Below, piece after piece: positions 12,167-24,449 of a DNA stretch of 64,000 nt (its first letter is position 1; every line of letters begins with the position of its first letter). Origin of the DNA: Apostichopus japonicus (taxonomy: Eukaryota; Echinodermata; Holothuroidea; Aspidochirotida; Stichopodidae); assembly GCF_037975245.1 (NCBI RefSeq), contig NC_092569.1, forward strand, positions 10,465,001-10,529,000, written 5' to 3'. A program made the position numbers and the translations under genes. Below the pieces are notes generated by a model. It searched no databases, was not told where the DNA came from, and saw nothing but the letters and a program-made list of their open reading frames with translations.

Positions 12167-15100
12167 CTGAAAAGAACAAATGGAAAGAGAAAGTCAACCG
12201 TTAACACAGACAAATTTAACATCCAACTCTCTCCTTCATATATAAATGCAGTTACTGTATACATAACATACATGGCCTCTAACCCAGTATTATCCAATCA
12301 GTCAAGTTGAATGGTACTGCGCATTCATTTAAATGATGCAATCCCTCTCGTGATCTTCACTGTAAAACATGACAAGGAATAATCTTGCCAAATCTTTAGT
12401 GGACTTGGTCGTTCATAAAATATTTAAAGTCATAAAAAAATCTTTTGCATTTGTGTAGCAACTTTTTGACCAGTTGCATACATATACATATAGCACTACT
12501 TTGCGACTGTCTACTACTAGTTACTACTACTACTAAGCTATTTATATTATTTGAAGAAATGTTGTTACCATAAATTATACCAATAATAAGTATGCACTTA
12601 AAAAATAAAACAAATAACTTTTATACATCATGAATGAATAAAGTGAAAAACGACATAATTATACACGGTCTCTATTAATATTAGTTCCAAGGATTACTAA
12701 ACTGACTATACATGGATAATAAAGAAAAAACACTTAACATCTAAAACCTCAACAACACTTATATTCAAGGCACAGATCTACTTTTAATCTATGCAGACAA
12801 TCAAAATAATTGCTATCAACCATGCCTGCAGTTGCTTTTCAAATGTCAAGCTGTTCTGCTATAAGAAATGTGGTCAACAATTGCCAATCCCTGTTTGCCT
12901 TTCTTCATTTATTTGAGTTCTTTTAAAGCTTTTTCCACACTCCAAAAAAATCTTTCGTATCCTCCTTGCCCCTAATGTCGCTGAAAGAATTCTGGCCTGT
13001 GAAAACATTTCCGGGTTTTAAAAAATTTCACACGGTAACAAATCGTCTTGTTAATTACCAAGGGAGACTTTAAGACTATGTGATCGGAAGGAATCCAAGT
13101 CCATTAAGAAGCCAATTCTCTAGCTTGAGAAAAAGCTTTTAAGATTTTTAACGAGGCAACTCTACCAGATTGCATTTCTCCACTCAAGGGTCCATTTAAC
13201 TTTAATATATGCAAGGATTCAAGAATGCCAAATGAAACATTTGTCTATGGCAAAGTAACAAGAATTTATTTTTAAAGTGCTAGTGATGAAAAGACAATTT
13301 CATATTTACTTTGCCATAGTACCTCAAATGAGTTAACATTTTGATATTAAAGTGTATATTTACAGGGACTTGAAAGTGTTAAGAGCATCACTGGTTGACT
13401 TTGTGGTGGACATTTCTCTCTCGGCAATAAATGTTTGTAGATTTATATTTTTGCCACAGACTGTACAATTTCACATCTAAAATCCTAACCTTTTTCCACC
13501 CCCTGCATCATGGGAATCTGCTTCAACAACCCCACGGTCATACCCCTCCCTCTTTAGAATCCTACTTCAGCCCCTGCTCATTACTCCCTGGTTGCACGCA
13601 CACTGTGAAGACACATCAATTTAGAATATTGAGAACTCCCATACTCCCTGCACAGAACATAGTACAACTTATTAAACTGAATGATTCTGGACAAGAGAAC
13701 TGAATCTGATGGGGAAATGAAACATATTGCATTGAAACCAAAACATGAAAAGTCTATGTCGCTCTTAACTTTCTGTTCGTTTATATGTTAGTTTACATTG
13801 TCATCTATAGATACGTAATTGCAATAATCGCATATTCCATTAATGCGACCATAATCAAGTATTTTGTTGTTCTCTGGTTTGTTGCATGACCTCATTCAAC
13901 AGATGTTGAAACCCCAGATAATCTGCTACCATTCCCATTTAACGAACATTTCAACCTCGGCCTAGTTCTACGATACAAGCACGTTTTAATATAACAATTC
14001 AATAGGCTACCTGTAGGTAGGCCTACTGTACGTGTATACAATGACTGTACAGTACTGTACACTGTAAAACTATGCAAGTTGCTAATATCATCAAAGAGAC
14101 TTTTGTAAATAAACAAATGGCTGAATATTGTCATCACTTTATTTTTGTCTTAAATGTAAGCCTCCATGTTACAATGACTAGTACTATAGTACACAGCTCT
14201 ATAGTTTGTACATGAAGCGATTAGTATGCTAGGGTGGACAAATGTCCAGCATTAGGAGAAAGAATCTGGTGATTCAGTTCCTTAATCGTCCTCCAGCCAA
14301 CATGACCTAGCCCTGCGGACACATGTACAGTATGTCCAGCATTACTAATTGGATGACATTACCATGAACTTTGCTTTAAATGTAAATGTTGACTATTCCA
14401 CAGAATTCAAATGTTTTGCTATTACTTTTGTGTTGTTAGTAATATATTATGATTAGTCTCGTAATGATAATATGCTGATATATATTGAACATTCTCATGA
14501 CATCCCTCATAGGGACATAACGTCTGATAATGTACAGTGAGTCGACTTCTCCCTGTGAAAACCACTTCTCAAAGACTGTAGGGTAAGTTTTACCTACTAT
14601 AAACTTTGGAAACAGAACTGATGACCTTTTGGCTTAGTAAAAGCTTGACCACAGCTGTGAATGTAACTGTAAAGCGTGGAGGGGAGTCTGGAGACAGTGT
14701 GCACTCAAGTGTGACTCATTATCTGCTTGTGGCTGTACTCATTATCGTCACGGATAAATCCACCGGTCCGTGCTCGGCAGTTAGATTTGCGGGGCTTCCC
14801 TTAATGCTCACACAAGCAAGAAAACATGTTACGTATTAATCCAACACTTTCTGGTGAATAGGACACCAGCTTTGGGCCAGTGAAACTACCATTAGGGTGG
14901 ATCATTTTGCATTCATTTCTCCAAAGAAATGGAGGGTGACGAGGGTTATGTAGTTACGATGGAATCTGAATTTGATGCAGACATCGTCCAACGGACGACT
15001 ACCACAGCGGACTTTGGCTACATGTCGGAATAGAAACTGGTCGTATCAGGTGATTGGACTACTGGTCAAATTTACCCTCACATAATTATATGTACGACTT

Positions 15101-15292
15101 CTGTGCATAAATGGAGTGTGATAACTTCTTATTTCTGAAGATTCTTACCCTACTCAAACCCCTCCCCTTCTTGTAGATTATATCTCATGGAAGATAACCA
15201 TGGATATATTCATATCCAGTTGAAAGTTTTTCAGACTCCTGCCCTGCACACAACAAAAGGACAATATTGCAAGTTACTAACACCCCCTCACC
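12167..15292. other. intron-like sequence, nothing recognised
   Basis: AT-rich with scattered TACTGTAC strings, for example at 14047-14063. Open frames at 13431-13703 and 13892-14137 show no motif or supporting splice context. Confidence 0.6.
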
Positions 15293-15384
15293 TACCCACC
15301 TACCTATCTACGTACCTATCTAGATACCTACCTAGATCTACCTACATATCTACCTACCTATCTACCAACATATCTACCTACCTT
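15293..15384. repeat. (CTAC/CTAT)n tetranucleotide repeat
   Basis: An interrupted CTAC/CTAT array (plus strand) is followed by a C/T-rich tract to about 15425. It gives a false open frame rich in Tyr, Leu and Ser codons. Confidence 0.9.
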
Positions 15385-17455
15385 CCCTCCCCCTCCCCCT
15401 GCCTCCCCTCCCTCCTCCAACCTGCCTTCCATCATGTGTACATTTAATACAAACATTTTATACTTTGTATGAGCTTTTTCAGTTTCAATATACTGTATTC
15501 AAATGTCTGATGAAACTTTTTCAGTTTGAAATATTCAAATAATGTTTGATGTAGATTTATCTGACAGAAAAAGTGGGAAACAAGTTGACATTTTAATCTA
15601 AGTCTAATCGATATTAATTACACTGTGTCCTGCCTGCCCCAGGAACTGCATCAAATCAGCTTTACTATATTAAAGTGACTAAATACATATATACACAGTG
15701 ATACTGCAAACATGTAACATGAGTGCTGGATTAACTGTAGATCTGAGAATACAATCAAAGGTACATGAAGGCATACCGGAGAAGATCATGCATAATTCAC
15801 GGCCGTCCATGGTAGTATCGGAATACCCTACCACAGAATTCTAAATAGCTTTGTGCGGCTGACTATGCTTGCTCTGGGAATTGCGATGTTAAAGAGACCA
15901 TACAGTACTGCACCGTACAGCATACTGTACTGTACATGTGTGATCCATGTCTCGAAATCTCAGAAGAAAACTCAAGAAAGGTCCAATCAACAGGGCAAAA
16001 AGTAATTAATGTTCTAAACTTTGGTGTCTGATTTATTGAAGAACAATTATCCTTTCAAGATAAATTGGTCTTTATTGCTAAGGTAACCTACAACAATAAA
16101 ACTATCGAAGGCTTGGAAAGAATGGCAAAATATTTGTTTTTTATTATTATTTATTATTATATGATATTCATACAGCACTGGTCACTTAGAATGCAGTGGT
16201 TGTCTCTCATACAATTTAAATTCTCAAGGATGATAAAGTAGGATGAATGTTGTCTGACACTAAAATGTTGATCACATGCAGATAATCAGCATACATTGGA
16301 ATCATTCAGTCATGCACTACTATAGTCTGTATTACCATCATATTTTTTAACTATTCAAGTTGCTTAGACAACCATCAAACAAAATAAGTAAAATATAAAA
16401 TATAAAAAGACCAAAAACATTCCCCTTCTTTAAATTTTAATGTGCTGTACTTTAAAAAAAAAAAAAATTAGCATAAAAAAGAGCCTGTTATGAGCTGTAT
16501 GTTGTGCTCTATGATAACATATATTTTGGTCGAATCTTTCTTTTCGTACATTTGTGAGGGTAACTCTCAAAACCGCAGAGTATGGTCGATTTGACGTTCA
16601 GTACAGTACATATAGTCCTTTAAATCGTTACAAGTGCAGACACAGGCAATAATAACAAGGAATTCCCTAGCTGGGTTATAGTATACCTAACTTGTCAATA
16701 CGCTGTCAACATTCTCTACTATCTGTCGTAGTTAAGTGTCTCTTTGCATTTTGCTCCAGGGGAGGAATTCTTTTAAAAGGTTACAGATGCCTCAGTTGTA
16801 TTCTTCAGTATTGGATGTTTTGGGAAATGTATCCTCCTCACCCACGATTCAGTTTAAAAAAAAGCAGTTTCCTAACCGGGCAGGGAAGGGTGGCCAACAT
16901 GCTGTAGACCCCATCTTATTCTGTAAAAGAGGTGTAAAATTTACCTTATTTGGAAGAAGTTTAGCGACGTGGGTATTAATGATATTAACCCTTCAAATTT
17001 TCAAGTGACTTGAAAAATTCATAATCTGATATATATATTCATTAAGTGAGATTAAAACTTTCTATGGAAGTCAGTAATGAATGATACCCGATAGATGTAA
17101 TAGACTAGTGACGCATGCAACTGTACTGGTCACCATCAGTGACAACAATTTAGACTTAATTTTACAACTTTATGCATCTGGTTCAGGTAGCATATATATG
17201 TTATTTCTCCCTCTCCCACCATCAATGTACACTTAAAATTCAGCTGAAATTTATAGAAAGCTTCCTGCTGTATTAATATCACAGCAGAAGGTCCAATTAG
17301 CGAGACTTGTGAGAACTTAATAAACCAGCCATGATTATCAAATCTTCATGAATGAGTAAAAAAAAACTTCACACAGGTCTGTTTGAACCTTATAGCAAGT
17401 GAAATATAGGCTAAAACGTGCTGTCAGTTTGATTCTCATACAAAATATTTCATTC
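15385..17455. other. intron-like sequence, nothing recognised
   Basis: Unremarkable AT-rich sequence with a poly-A run at about 16454-16468. A short stretch near 15957-15998 (CAGAAGAAAACTC then GGTCCAATCAACAGGGC) vaguely resembles the decayed ribozyme region at 17932-17980. Confidence 0.5.
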
Positions 17456-18010
17456 CACTTTCACATCCCTAATCCCAATTTCCTTCCTTTCGACCTCCAT
17501 TACTAATAACCTCCCTTTGTTTAGACCCCTCGGAGTTTATCCTCAAATCCCCCATTTAATCCTCTCATCGCTCTTTCCCTTCCATCTTTAAAACCTCTCT
17601 CCTTTGTTGTGTCTATTCGTGCTCTATTCATTAAACATTTGTCCATTTTAACTGTCTGTCCATCCATCCATCTGTCCATCTCTGTGTCTTAATCTGTTCT
17701 TCATTTGTTTTGTTTACAGTTTTCAGACAGCTATTCCCCTTCCTCTGGCTAATTCTAGTTCTGTTTTTGTTTACACTTTCCAATCTGAATAAATTATTTA
17801 CTTGTCTCCTTTTCTCTTACTTTATTCCCTACATCAGATACTAGTTCTTCTTTTATTATTAGTTCACACAGCTCAATCAGGCTACCCTCCCCCACCCCCT
17901 CCCCCTCCCCTGTCACTAGTTTGACATTTCAGTTAGCCTCCGAAGAAGATCCTGCTAGGATCCAATCACCAGGCCTGAAGTAACTTAGACAAACAAAATT
18001 ATTAGTGTTT
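17456..18010 (+). mobile_element. decayed Penelope-like element 3' region with broken hammerhead motif
   Basis: A pyrimidine-rich tract (about 17460-17930) leads into TTAGCCTCCGAAGAAGATCC at 17933-17952, followed by TGCTAGGATCCAATCACC and AGGCC. This aligns with the 3' part of the Penelope-like element at 59844-60985, which has the same order of pyrimidine-rich tract and stem-loop block. The stem II hairpin GATCCTGCTAGGATC is kept. The core CTGAAGA has become CCGAAGA, and GAAACGTC has become CAATCACC, so the ribozyme should be inactive. No endonuclease coding remains. The left boundary is approximate. Confidence 0.55.
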
Positions 18011-18576
18011 AAATTTACAAAACAAAACAAAAAGTGCTTTATTTTCCTATGCTCATTGGTAGTAGTTTGGTAATTTGTGAATATTTGTAGACAGCGAAAG
18101 TAATGACTTGTAAATCTGCAGTCGATAGTATTTCACTCAGCATTACACTGTATGTAAAGAATTGTAATGTCTGTCAGACTCGCATCTTAGCAAAGTAATT
18201 TCTATCACAATCTTTAAAAGTGTTCAACATTGCAGTTGAAGAAATTATACATGCGTAACGCTCAAACGTAGCATTAAATATACATAATAAATATGGTATA
18301 TTGCATAAATACATAATGAATTCTTCCAGGTTTTAAATTATTCGTCCAAACTTCATGAATGTTCTAGACAGCGTTCAATGTTGTATATAAGACCTAAAAA
18401 ACCATTGCTGTTGAAATGTCAAAACTTCCAATTCACGTTTCTGTATTTGGGATGCGCTCAGTGGAAGTTAAACTCAGGTATTATGTCTACACTGTACGAA
18501 ACTGTGTGAGATATTCCAAACCAACTGTTCTTATATTAATTTGTCAGTTGAATAGATAGAAATAGGGAAAGTTTAA

Positions 18577-18933
18577 AGGCATTGAAGACTCGCCCCAAAC
18601 GGTGTGCCGCCATCTGAAAAAGTTAACTTTCCGTTGCTTGCAAGTGAAGTTTTTTTTGTGTCGCTACAAAATGCAGACAGTAATGAAATGGGATACCTTG
18701 TTACCTTTTAGCTAGACCTGAGATGTCCATCGCTGCTATGTACACTGTGTTGTAGGTATTGACCGAAGCTGCATGTATTGACTGTACACTAGTGTCTTAT
18801 TACCAACGGTAGCAAGTAGTGTGTGTATTTTCTGGGATCGATGGTGGTGTCTAATACTTCTGTTACACCTAATTCGAAACTAGGTCAGATTACAGGCATG
18901 AGACGTTTCTTTGTGCGCGAGTCTTCAATGCCT
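18577..18933. mobile_element. MITE with TTAA flanks and perfect terminal inverted repeats
   Basis: Positions 18573-18593 and 18917-18937 are perfect 21-bp inverted repeats if the flanking TTAA is counted. Inside TTAA the terminal repeat is AGGCATTGAAGACTCGC (17 bp). TTAA at 18573-18576 and 18934-18937 would be the target duplication, as for piggyBac-type transposition, although the end does not start with the usual CCC. There is no coding capacity. A second, one-ended copy of the family lies at 35249-35331. Confidence 0.78.
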
Positions 18934-18937
18934 TTAA

Positions 18938-19931
18938 GGATTCATTGTATGTCAGAGTTATAAATGCTCACTATAAAAAAAATTAAAAAAAATTAAATTG
19001 CTCCCACCTTGCACGTTTTAATATTAAATATTAAACATATCTGAAGGCATTGGTTTCTTGCATAGCTGAGTGAGACTAATATGGTAAGTATGCAAGAATG
19101 AATATTGTGTGCCCATCCAATCAATTAAAGCTGTCATGCTTAAATGCTTTATAAACCCACACACAGTACTGTACATAGAATCAAAATGGTACACACACAC
19201 CAATGCTACTACTATGATGGATACCAATGAGGAAACACTAGTTTAATGTGCCTATTGAGCTATGGAATGCTCTAGTGGTGGTGCATGACCTTGAAGTCAC
19301 CACTAGGAAAATATTGCATCCATTCCAGGGGTGTGATAACCATCTGGGATAGAATTAAGCCTAGCTGTACAGATATTGAATTTATTCCAGTATTCATATT
19401 AAGAGCTATGTGATCTATGAGAGTGGACAACCAAGATTGTATGTCGTTGGCGGTGAGAGAGGTCTGCGACTTGTCAATCTAATGAAAAAAATTCTCTTCT
19501 TCTCGTCAGTGCAAGTGGACTGCATGATGAAAATGCAAAACAAGAATTTGGGGACCGTCCCAGCAGAGCAGAGCAATAGTCATGAGGTGTTTATGTATTC
19601 ACTTCGAATATATATTAAGAAAAGTCTATTAGATCCAAGAGATACGATTTGGATTCTGAATATTGACATAAAACCTTGGTGATAAAGGTATTAATTATAT
19701 CAAATGAAATTTCTGATTGCTTATTGTTAGAAAAGGAAAGCTAATAGAAATTTTGAAGGTGCAACAGGTTCGGTTGAAACCAAAATATAAATTGATCTGT
19801 TTAATGAACATTGTTACAGTTTGTCGTTATTATTTGGTGTCCTACTTTTTTGTTCTAGTCTGTCTCAACGACCTTATAGTTTGTCATTTATTTGTTTGTC
19901 ACTATTTTTTTTATTTTGCTCCATTTATGTG
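18938..19931. other. intron-like sequence, nothing coding
   Basis: No supported exon. A 9-bp inverted repeat (CTAGTGGTG at 19272-19280, CACCACTAG at 19298-19306) could form a hairpin with a 17-nt loop; the context looks like a decayed tRNA-derived repeat but no B-box is present. Confidence 0.5.
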
Positions 19932-20432
19932 TGGAGGTTGTGGGGAGGGGTAGGAGGAGAGGAGGGGATGAGGGGAGAGAGACGGAGGAGAGGAGGGGAT
20001 GAGGGGAGGGAGGAGGGAGGAAGGGGAAGAAGGGAGGAGAGGAGGGGAGGAAGGGAGAGGGTAAGAGGAGAGGAGGGGATGAGGGGAGGGAGGAGGGAGG
20101 AAGGGGAAGAAGGGAGGAGAGGAGGGGAGGAAGGGAGAGGGTAAGAGGAGAGGAGGGGATGAGGGGAGGGGAGAGAGAAGGATGAGAGGAGGGGAGAAAG
20201 GGAGGGAGGGAGGAAGGGAGGAGAGAGAAGGAGGGGAGGAGGGGAGAAAGGGAGAGGATAGGAGGGGATGAGGGAAAGAAGGAGGGAGGAAGGGAAGGAA
20301 GGGAGGAATGGGAAGAAGGGAGGAGGAGAGGAAGAGTAGAGGAGATGAGGAGAGGAGGGGATGATGGGAGGGAGGAGGAGGAGGGGAGGAGGGTAGGAGA
20401 GGAGGAGGAGGGAGGAGGAGGGGAGGAAGGGA
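19932..20432. repeat. polypurine (G/A) minisatellite, about 500 bp
   Basis: About 500 bp of the plus strand is almost entirely G and A (GGAGGGGA, GAGGGAGG and GGAAGAAGG blocks) with only occasional T. A block of about 85-90 bp beginning GAGGAGGGGATGAGGGGAGG recurs nearly unchanged around 19992 and 20070, showing unit duplication. Mirror symmetry and strand bias make triplex (H-DNA) or G-quadruplex structure plausible. The long Ser/Pro-rich frame on the opposite strand is an artefact of composition. Confidence 0.92.
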
Positions 20433-21456
20433 CAGTATTGCTCATATAAATACCTTCATCAGTCCTCTCTATTTTCTTAAATATGTTTTGCTACAATTTA
20501 TTATTTTCTCCTTTTCACTATTTGAAATTGTTATATCCAAAACACCATCAATAGGAAACATTTAGATCAATTACATAGGAATAAAATAAGCTCAAAAGTT
20601 CATAAATATTAACCCAGTTCGGCAACATCACCCCCTGGCAATCCTCTGCCTTTGAAGAGCAACAAAATTAACCCAAAAGATTATGAGAATAATGCCATGC
20701 ATCATTCCTATCCCACCCAGTTCACTGGCTGGACTCATATTAAAACCGATTCCCACATGGAAGAGATTTGGAAGAAAGAGGAACTGGGCAGTGAAAGCTG
20801 AAACTGCATGGTTCAATGATGCTAAATTGCTAATAAAGGAAATAGGTAGTTTGGACAGGAGTGAAGAAAATCATTATATTTTACTAAGCATCCAATATTT
20901 CAATCAGGACTGGTTCTCACAACAATGAGTGAATACCAGCTGCCTGTGATGGCACCATGAAAACCTTTTAAAACACAAAAACTATTTCAAAGGTTATAAA
21001 TACCATGCATGCATAGATAGTAACGCCACAGTTATCAAAGAATTTGAAAAAGAGTGCTTTTTTAAGTGTCCGAAACTGTGACCACTTTCAGCATACTGTA
21101 TCTAGCACTTTTTGTGTCACTATAATCACGTTACTAAGAATACTTACTGCGGATCAAACCACTAGAGCATAGACAGAAACGTAAGACTTAAAACTTGTCT
21201 CTGTTTTATTGTCTCCTTAATTATGTGACATGACCCCTGGGTGACATTTTACCCAGGATATGTGATCATGTTTGTACGATACCTACCAAATGACACTCAC
21301 TTTGAATGAATTGGCCACACGTATATTAATATTTCACTTTGGATTACTCATTGTTCTAATGATTAATTATTACTCTCGAAACAGTTTGAAGAGTACGGTA
21401 GCTTTGACATTAATTACCTACAAAGGCTTTCTTGCAGTACAGTGGATCAGCAGTAA
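20433..21456. other. intron-like sequence, nothing recognised
   Basis: No motif, splice-flanked open segment or repeat was found. Confidence 0.55.
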
Positions 21457-21726
21457 GGAGTGTTAGCTCAGTGGTTATCGCTGTTGCCTCTCAATCCTAA
21501 CGTCCCGAGTTCGAGTCACTCCAAGATTCATGTATGTCGTCTAGTTACAGAGTTGTTTACAATTGACAATCATGAACGTTAAATATGCATCTAAGAGACT
21601 GACTTCGGTCAGGTTGCGGCTTTGATAAACCAATGAGGCTTCTTCGCGAGTTCCTGCTTACAGGAGGATCTAAAATACATACATACATACATACATACAT
21701 ACATACATACATACATACATACATAC
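21457..21726 (+). mobile_element. tRNA-derived SINE with (ACAT)n tail
   Basis: A tRNA-like head at 21457-21523 starts GGAGTGTTAGCTCAGTGG (A-box) and contains CCGAGTTCGAGTCACTCC (B-box); its ends GGAGTG and CACTCC can pair. It is followed by a body of about 140 bp unrelated to tRNA (including GACTTCGGTCAGGTTGCGGC) and ends in a clean array of about 14 CATA/ACAT repeats from 21671 to 21726. Head, body and simple-repeat tail in this order are the classical layout of a RNA polymerase III-transcribed SINE mobilised by a LINE. No flanking duplication could be fixed because of the simple tail. Confidence 0.8.
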
Positions 21727-21811
21727 AAGTCTGCTAACAGTTTTATCATTTTTTCCTCTCTCTTTGATATTTTAGATGTTGACTAGCTTTGATATATTTT
21801 CAAAATCTTAC

Positions 21812-21997
21812 CGTTTTTATTTTCCTTGTCCTTCTTCTTCTTTCGCCATTTCCAAGGCTTGAAGATATTTGTCCAACTAGATTTCTTGGCCTTATGTTCT
21901 GAAGGACTGATTTTGGCCGGTTTCTCTGTGGGTACCGCAGTAGTGGCCATTGGTTCAGATGGCTGACGGTATCTTACGAACGAGTCATCTTTTGAAA
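21812..21997 (-). CDS. PHACTR-family (phosphatase and actin regulator) exon with basic signature
   Basis: On the minus strand a pyrimidine-rich acceptor CCTCTCCAG ends at 21998 and the donor AACG|GTAAG begins at 21811. The exon is 186 nt: two bases, 61 codons, one base (phase 1 on both sides). Residues 41-55 read WTNIFKPWKWRKKKK, which matches the strongly conserved (K)IFKPWKWRKKK segment just before the first RPEL motif in PHACTR1-4. Family members bind G-actin through RPEL motifs and protein phosphatase 1 through the C-terminus; in vertebrates this basic region contributes to nuclear import and membrane contact. The preceding 40 residues are Ser/Pro/Lys-rich and not conserved. In vertebrates a RPEL follows closely, but the next exon candidates here lack one. 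Which paralogue it is cannot be decided. Confidence 0.85.
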
Positions 21998-24340
21998 CTG
22001 GAGAGGGGAGGGAAAAAAAACAGGAAATTTAGCGATGATCGGCATCAGAACTGGAACTGATTACTTGACGATAATACTGCTAGGATCGAAAAAAAAACAT
22101 CAGAGGTCACCTCCATATATTTAACATACTATTCCTCTTAACTTCTAAACTTCTCTGTACTAAAAAGTAAAACAAAGAAAATATACCAAAGAGAGAAGAA
22201 AGAAAACAAAAGAAAGAAAGAAAATGGCAGCAGTGTGTGCAAAACAAGGGATGAAAATGGAGGGAGGGATGGAAATGGATAGGTTGATAGTGCAAGTAAC
22301 AATGAGCATGAAAGGAAAAGGGTAATAATAACGTGATATTGCCTCTCTCATATTACAAAGAGTTATTTACAGGCATGCTTTCATCTTGGAATATTGGGTG
22401 ATTCCATGTTTAGTTTAGGGAATATTAAATGGGATATGACTACTGTCACTCTTTGTCAAAGCAAGCATACATTATGTTCTTCTTTCTATACTACATGCAG
22501 TGAACATTAAAAAAACACACACAACGAAAACACGGCTTACGTTTCGTAAATTACCGTCAGTCTCTTACATATTGTAACTAACAAAATGATGTAATTTATG
22601 ACTTTAAAATATTTCGGTAAAGGTCAGCCAGCACTTTAAATCTTCCCTCAAACCTCATTAACAGACAGATCGTTCTGAAAAATGACTTTCATGGCTGCGT
22701 AATTAACATTCTAATTGCTACTGCATCGCGAATGGTTTTAATAATGCAGAGATTGCAGTAGGGGTCAATGGATGTTCACATGTAAAAGGAAAAGACTAAT
22801 TCAGATTCCAGGAAAGTTGCTTAAATCTCTCCAAATGATCTTGGGAAATTACTCTTTTTTTAAGTGCACCAAGGTTTGCAGAATCAAAACAATTCCATGA
22901 AAGTGAAGCAATCAAAACTGATGACTTCATACCCTGATTGACATAAAACACGAAAGCATTTTTGAAGTTTTTTCTAAATGCTAGTCATAATGAAACAAAT
23001 ATTGGCTTGCTTCATCAGCTAATGAATAGACTTTTCAATTCTTTGTGAAATTCTTTATAACAATTTTGGTTTCTAACTTATTTTTAGGTTTCTCTATGAT
23101 CAAAATATTCAACAACAAAAATCTTGTGACTCCCAAATTATTCTTTATTTTAAGTTTTAAGAAAGAAGCTATCAGAATTGTCACCATTAAATTTTACTCG
23201 GGAGGGGGGGGGGGGGAGACCACCAGAGTTGACCCATACCAAACACGAGGAACCCCTTGATTGTGTAATCAATGGAATGGCCACTGAATTAACTAAGGCC
23301 AATTATAGTGCTCAGCCATTAACATATATTATCATAATTGTAAATTCTCTTAGCTTTGATCCTGAAGAAAACCTCCAAGCTTCATTAATCAAAATTAAAG
23401 ATATAATCTCTATCACTTGAACACCTTATAAATTGAGATCAGTTTTATAAGTTGAAATAAATATTCCAAGTAACAACTTTTCAAAGCCAATTAATGGTCA
23501 TACTTTACAATTACAGTCTATTGTTTGGTTACAATTATTGAAATAACATCGCTTTTATGTATTAAATTTCAACTATTATTCCCTGTTTTTTTTTCTTTTA
23601 TTCAGGTAATTTTGATAAGCTAAATTTTGTGAGTGAATCAATAAACTTGGGCGTTTAAGATACTAATTGATATAACATGAGTAACTATTACCCTCCTCCA
23701 ACACTCCCTCCTCCAACACTCCCTCCCCCGCCCCTCCCCCCCCCTCCAACATGGAATCTTTCAAAGTACTGGACAGATCATAAGACTCAAGAAGCAACAA
23801 GATGGTAATGAGGTCACCTGACCTGCTAATATCAGACATCGATCTGAACTGTGTGACATCACCTCAATCCTTTAGAGAACAGCTGAGACAGTTTTTCTTC
23901 AAAATTTGTGAATAAATTGTAATTCAATTTTCTCTCTTCCCAGAAAATTTCATAGTCAGTTACACAGGAGAGCGTCTGCCCGGAGCGCCTACGCCGTTTC
24001 TCGCCAGTAATTAGTCGTCCTTCTCAGACAGAAATCCAAAATTCCACCCACAGCGGTCCAAATTCATAAATTGTCACGGACTGCATTTTACCAACTTGGC
24101 TGAGCCGAATTCGAGAAAGTTAATTTAGCCGCAGACTGCAAATCATTACCGCCGCGCTGGAGCAACCTTAGACGTTTCTTCACCGTCGAACCTTTATCCT
24201 GATGCCACGACAACAGCTGTAGCAGACGGTTACCACGACAACAACTGCAGCAGACGGTAAAGGATATCAAAAAATTTTTGGGGTGGATTTTGTTAGATAG
24301 CACAGCGTATCTTCCCCGGCATGAACTGCAGAGTACTCAC
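21998..24340. other. intron 5' of the PHACTR signature exon
   Basis: No supported exon. Notable simple sequence: G-run at 23205-23217 and a C/T-rich direct repeat CCTCCTCCAACACT near 23693-23720 followed by C-runs to about 23750. The stretch 23975-24250 is less AT-rich than its surroundings and contains CpGs, possibly linked to the candidate first exon just upstream on the minus strand. Confidence 0.45.
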
Positions 24341-24449
24341 ATCGTAGTGGTCTTTGTCGATGACACTTAACGGTACACTCAATCATGTAGGACGGTTCAG
24401 AGTAAATATCAAATGTCATGATCAGCGAGAGGAGTAACAGGTCACGCAT
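24341..24449 (-). CDS. candidate alternative first coding exon of the PHACTR-like gene
   Basis: On the minus strand an ATG at 24447-24449 (G at -3) opens a frame starting MRDLLLLSLIMTF. It runs 36 codons and one base to a near-perfect donor, CGAT|GTGAGT, at 24340. It leaves one base, which is exactly what the exon at 21812-21997 needs, so the two would join in frame. The 300 bp upstream are comparatively CpG-rich, including a CACG repeat at about 24698-24719. The peptide has a hydrophobic start and is not recognised. Strong donor, start context and phase are seen; that this is a real alternative first exon is an inference with a one-in-three chance of phase agreement by accident. Confidence 0.3.

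Noticed and set aside
15957-15998. Third copy of the Penelope ribozyme block
   Set aside because: Only scattered matches (GAAGAA, GGTCCAATCAACAGGGC); too weak to call.
19888-20445. 185-codon Ser/Pro/Leu-rich open frame on the minus strand
   Set aside because: It is the translation of the polypurine minisatellite read on the other strand; composition explains it.
21671-21726. CRISPR-like regular repeat
   Set aside because: It is a simple ACAT microsatellite forming a SINE tail, and the genome is eukaryotic. The other arrays are also tandem repeats without unique spacers.
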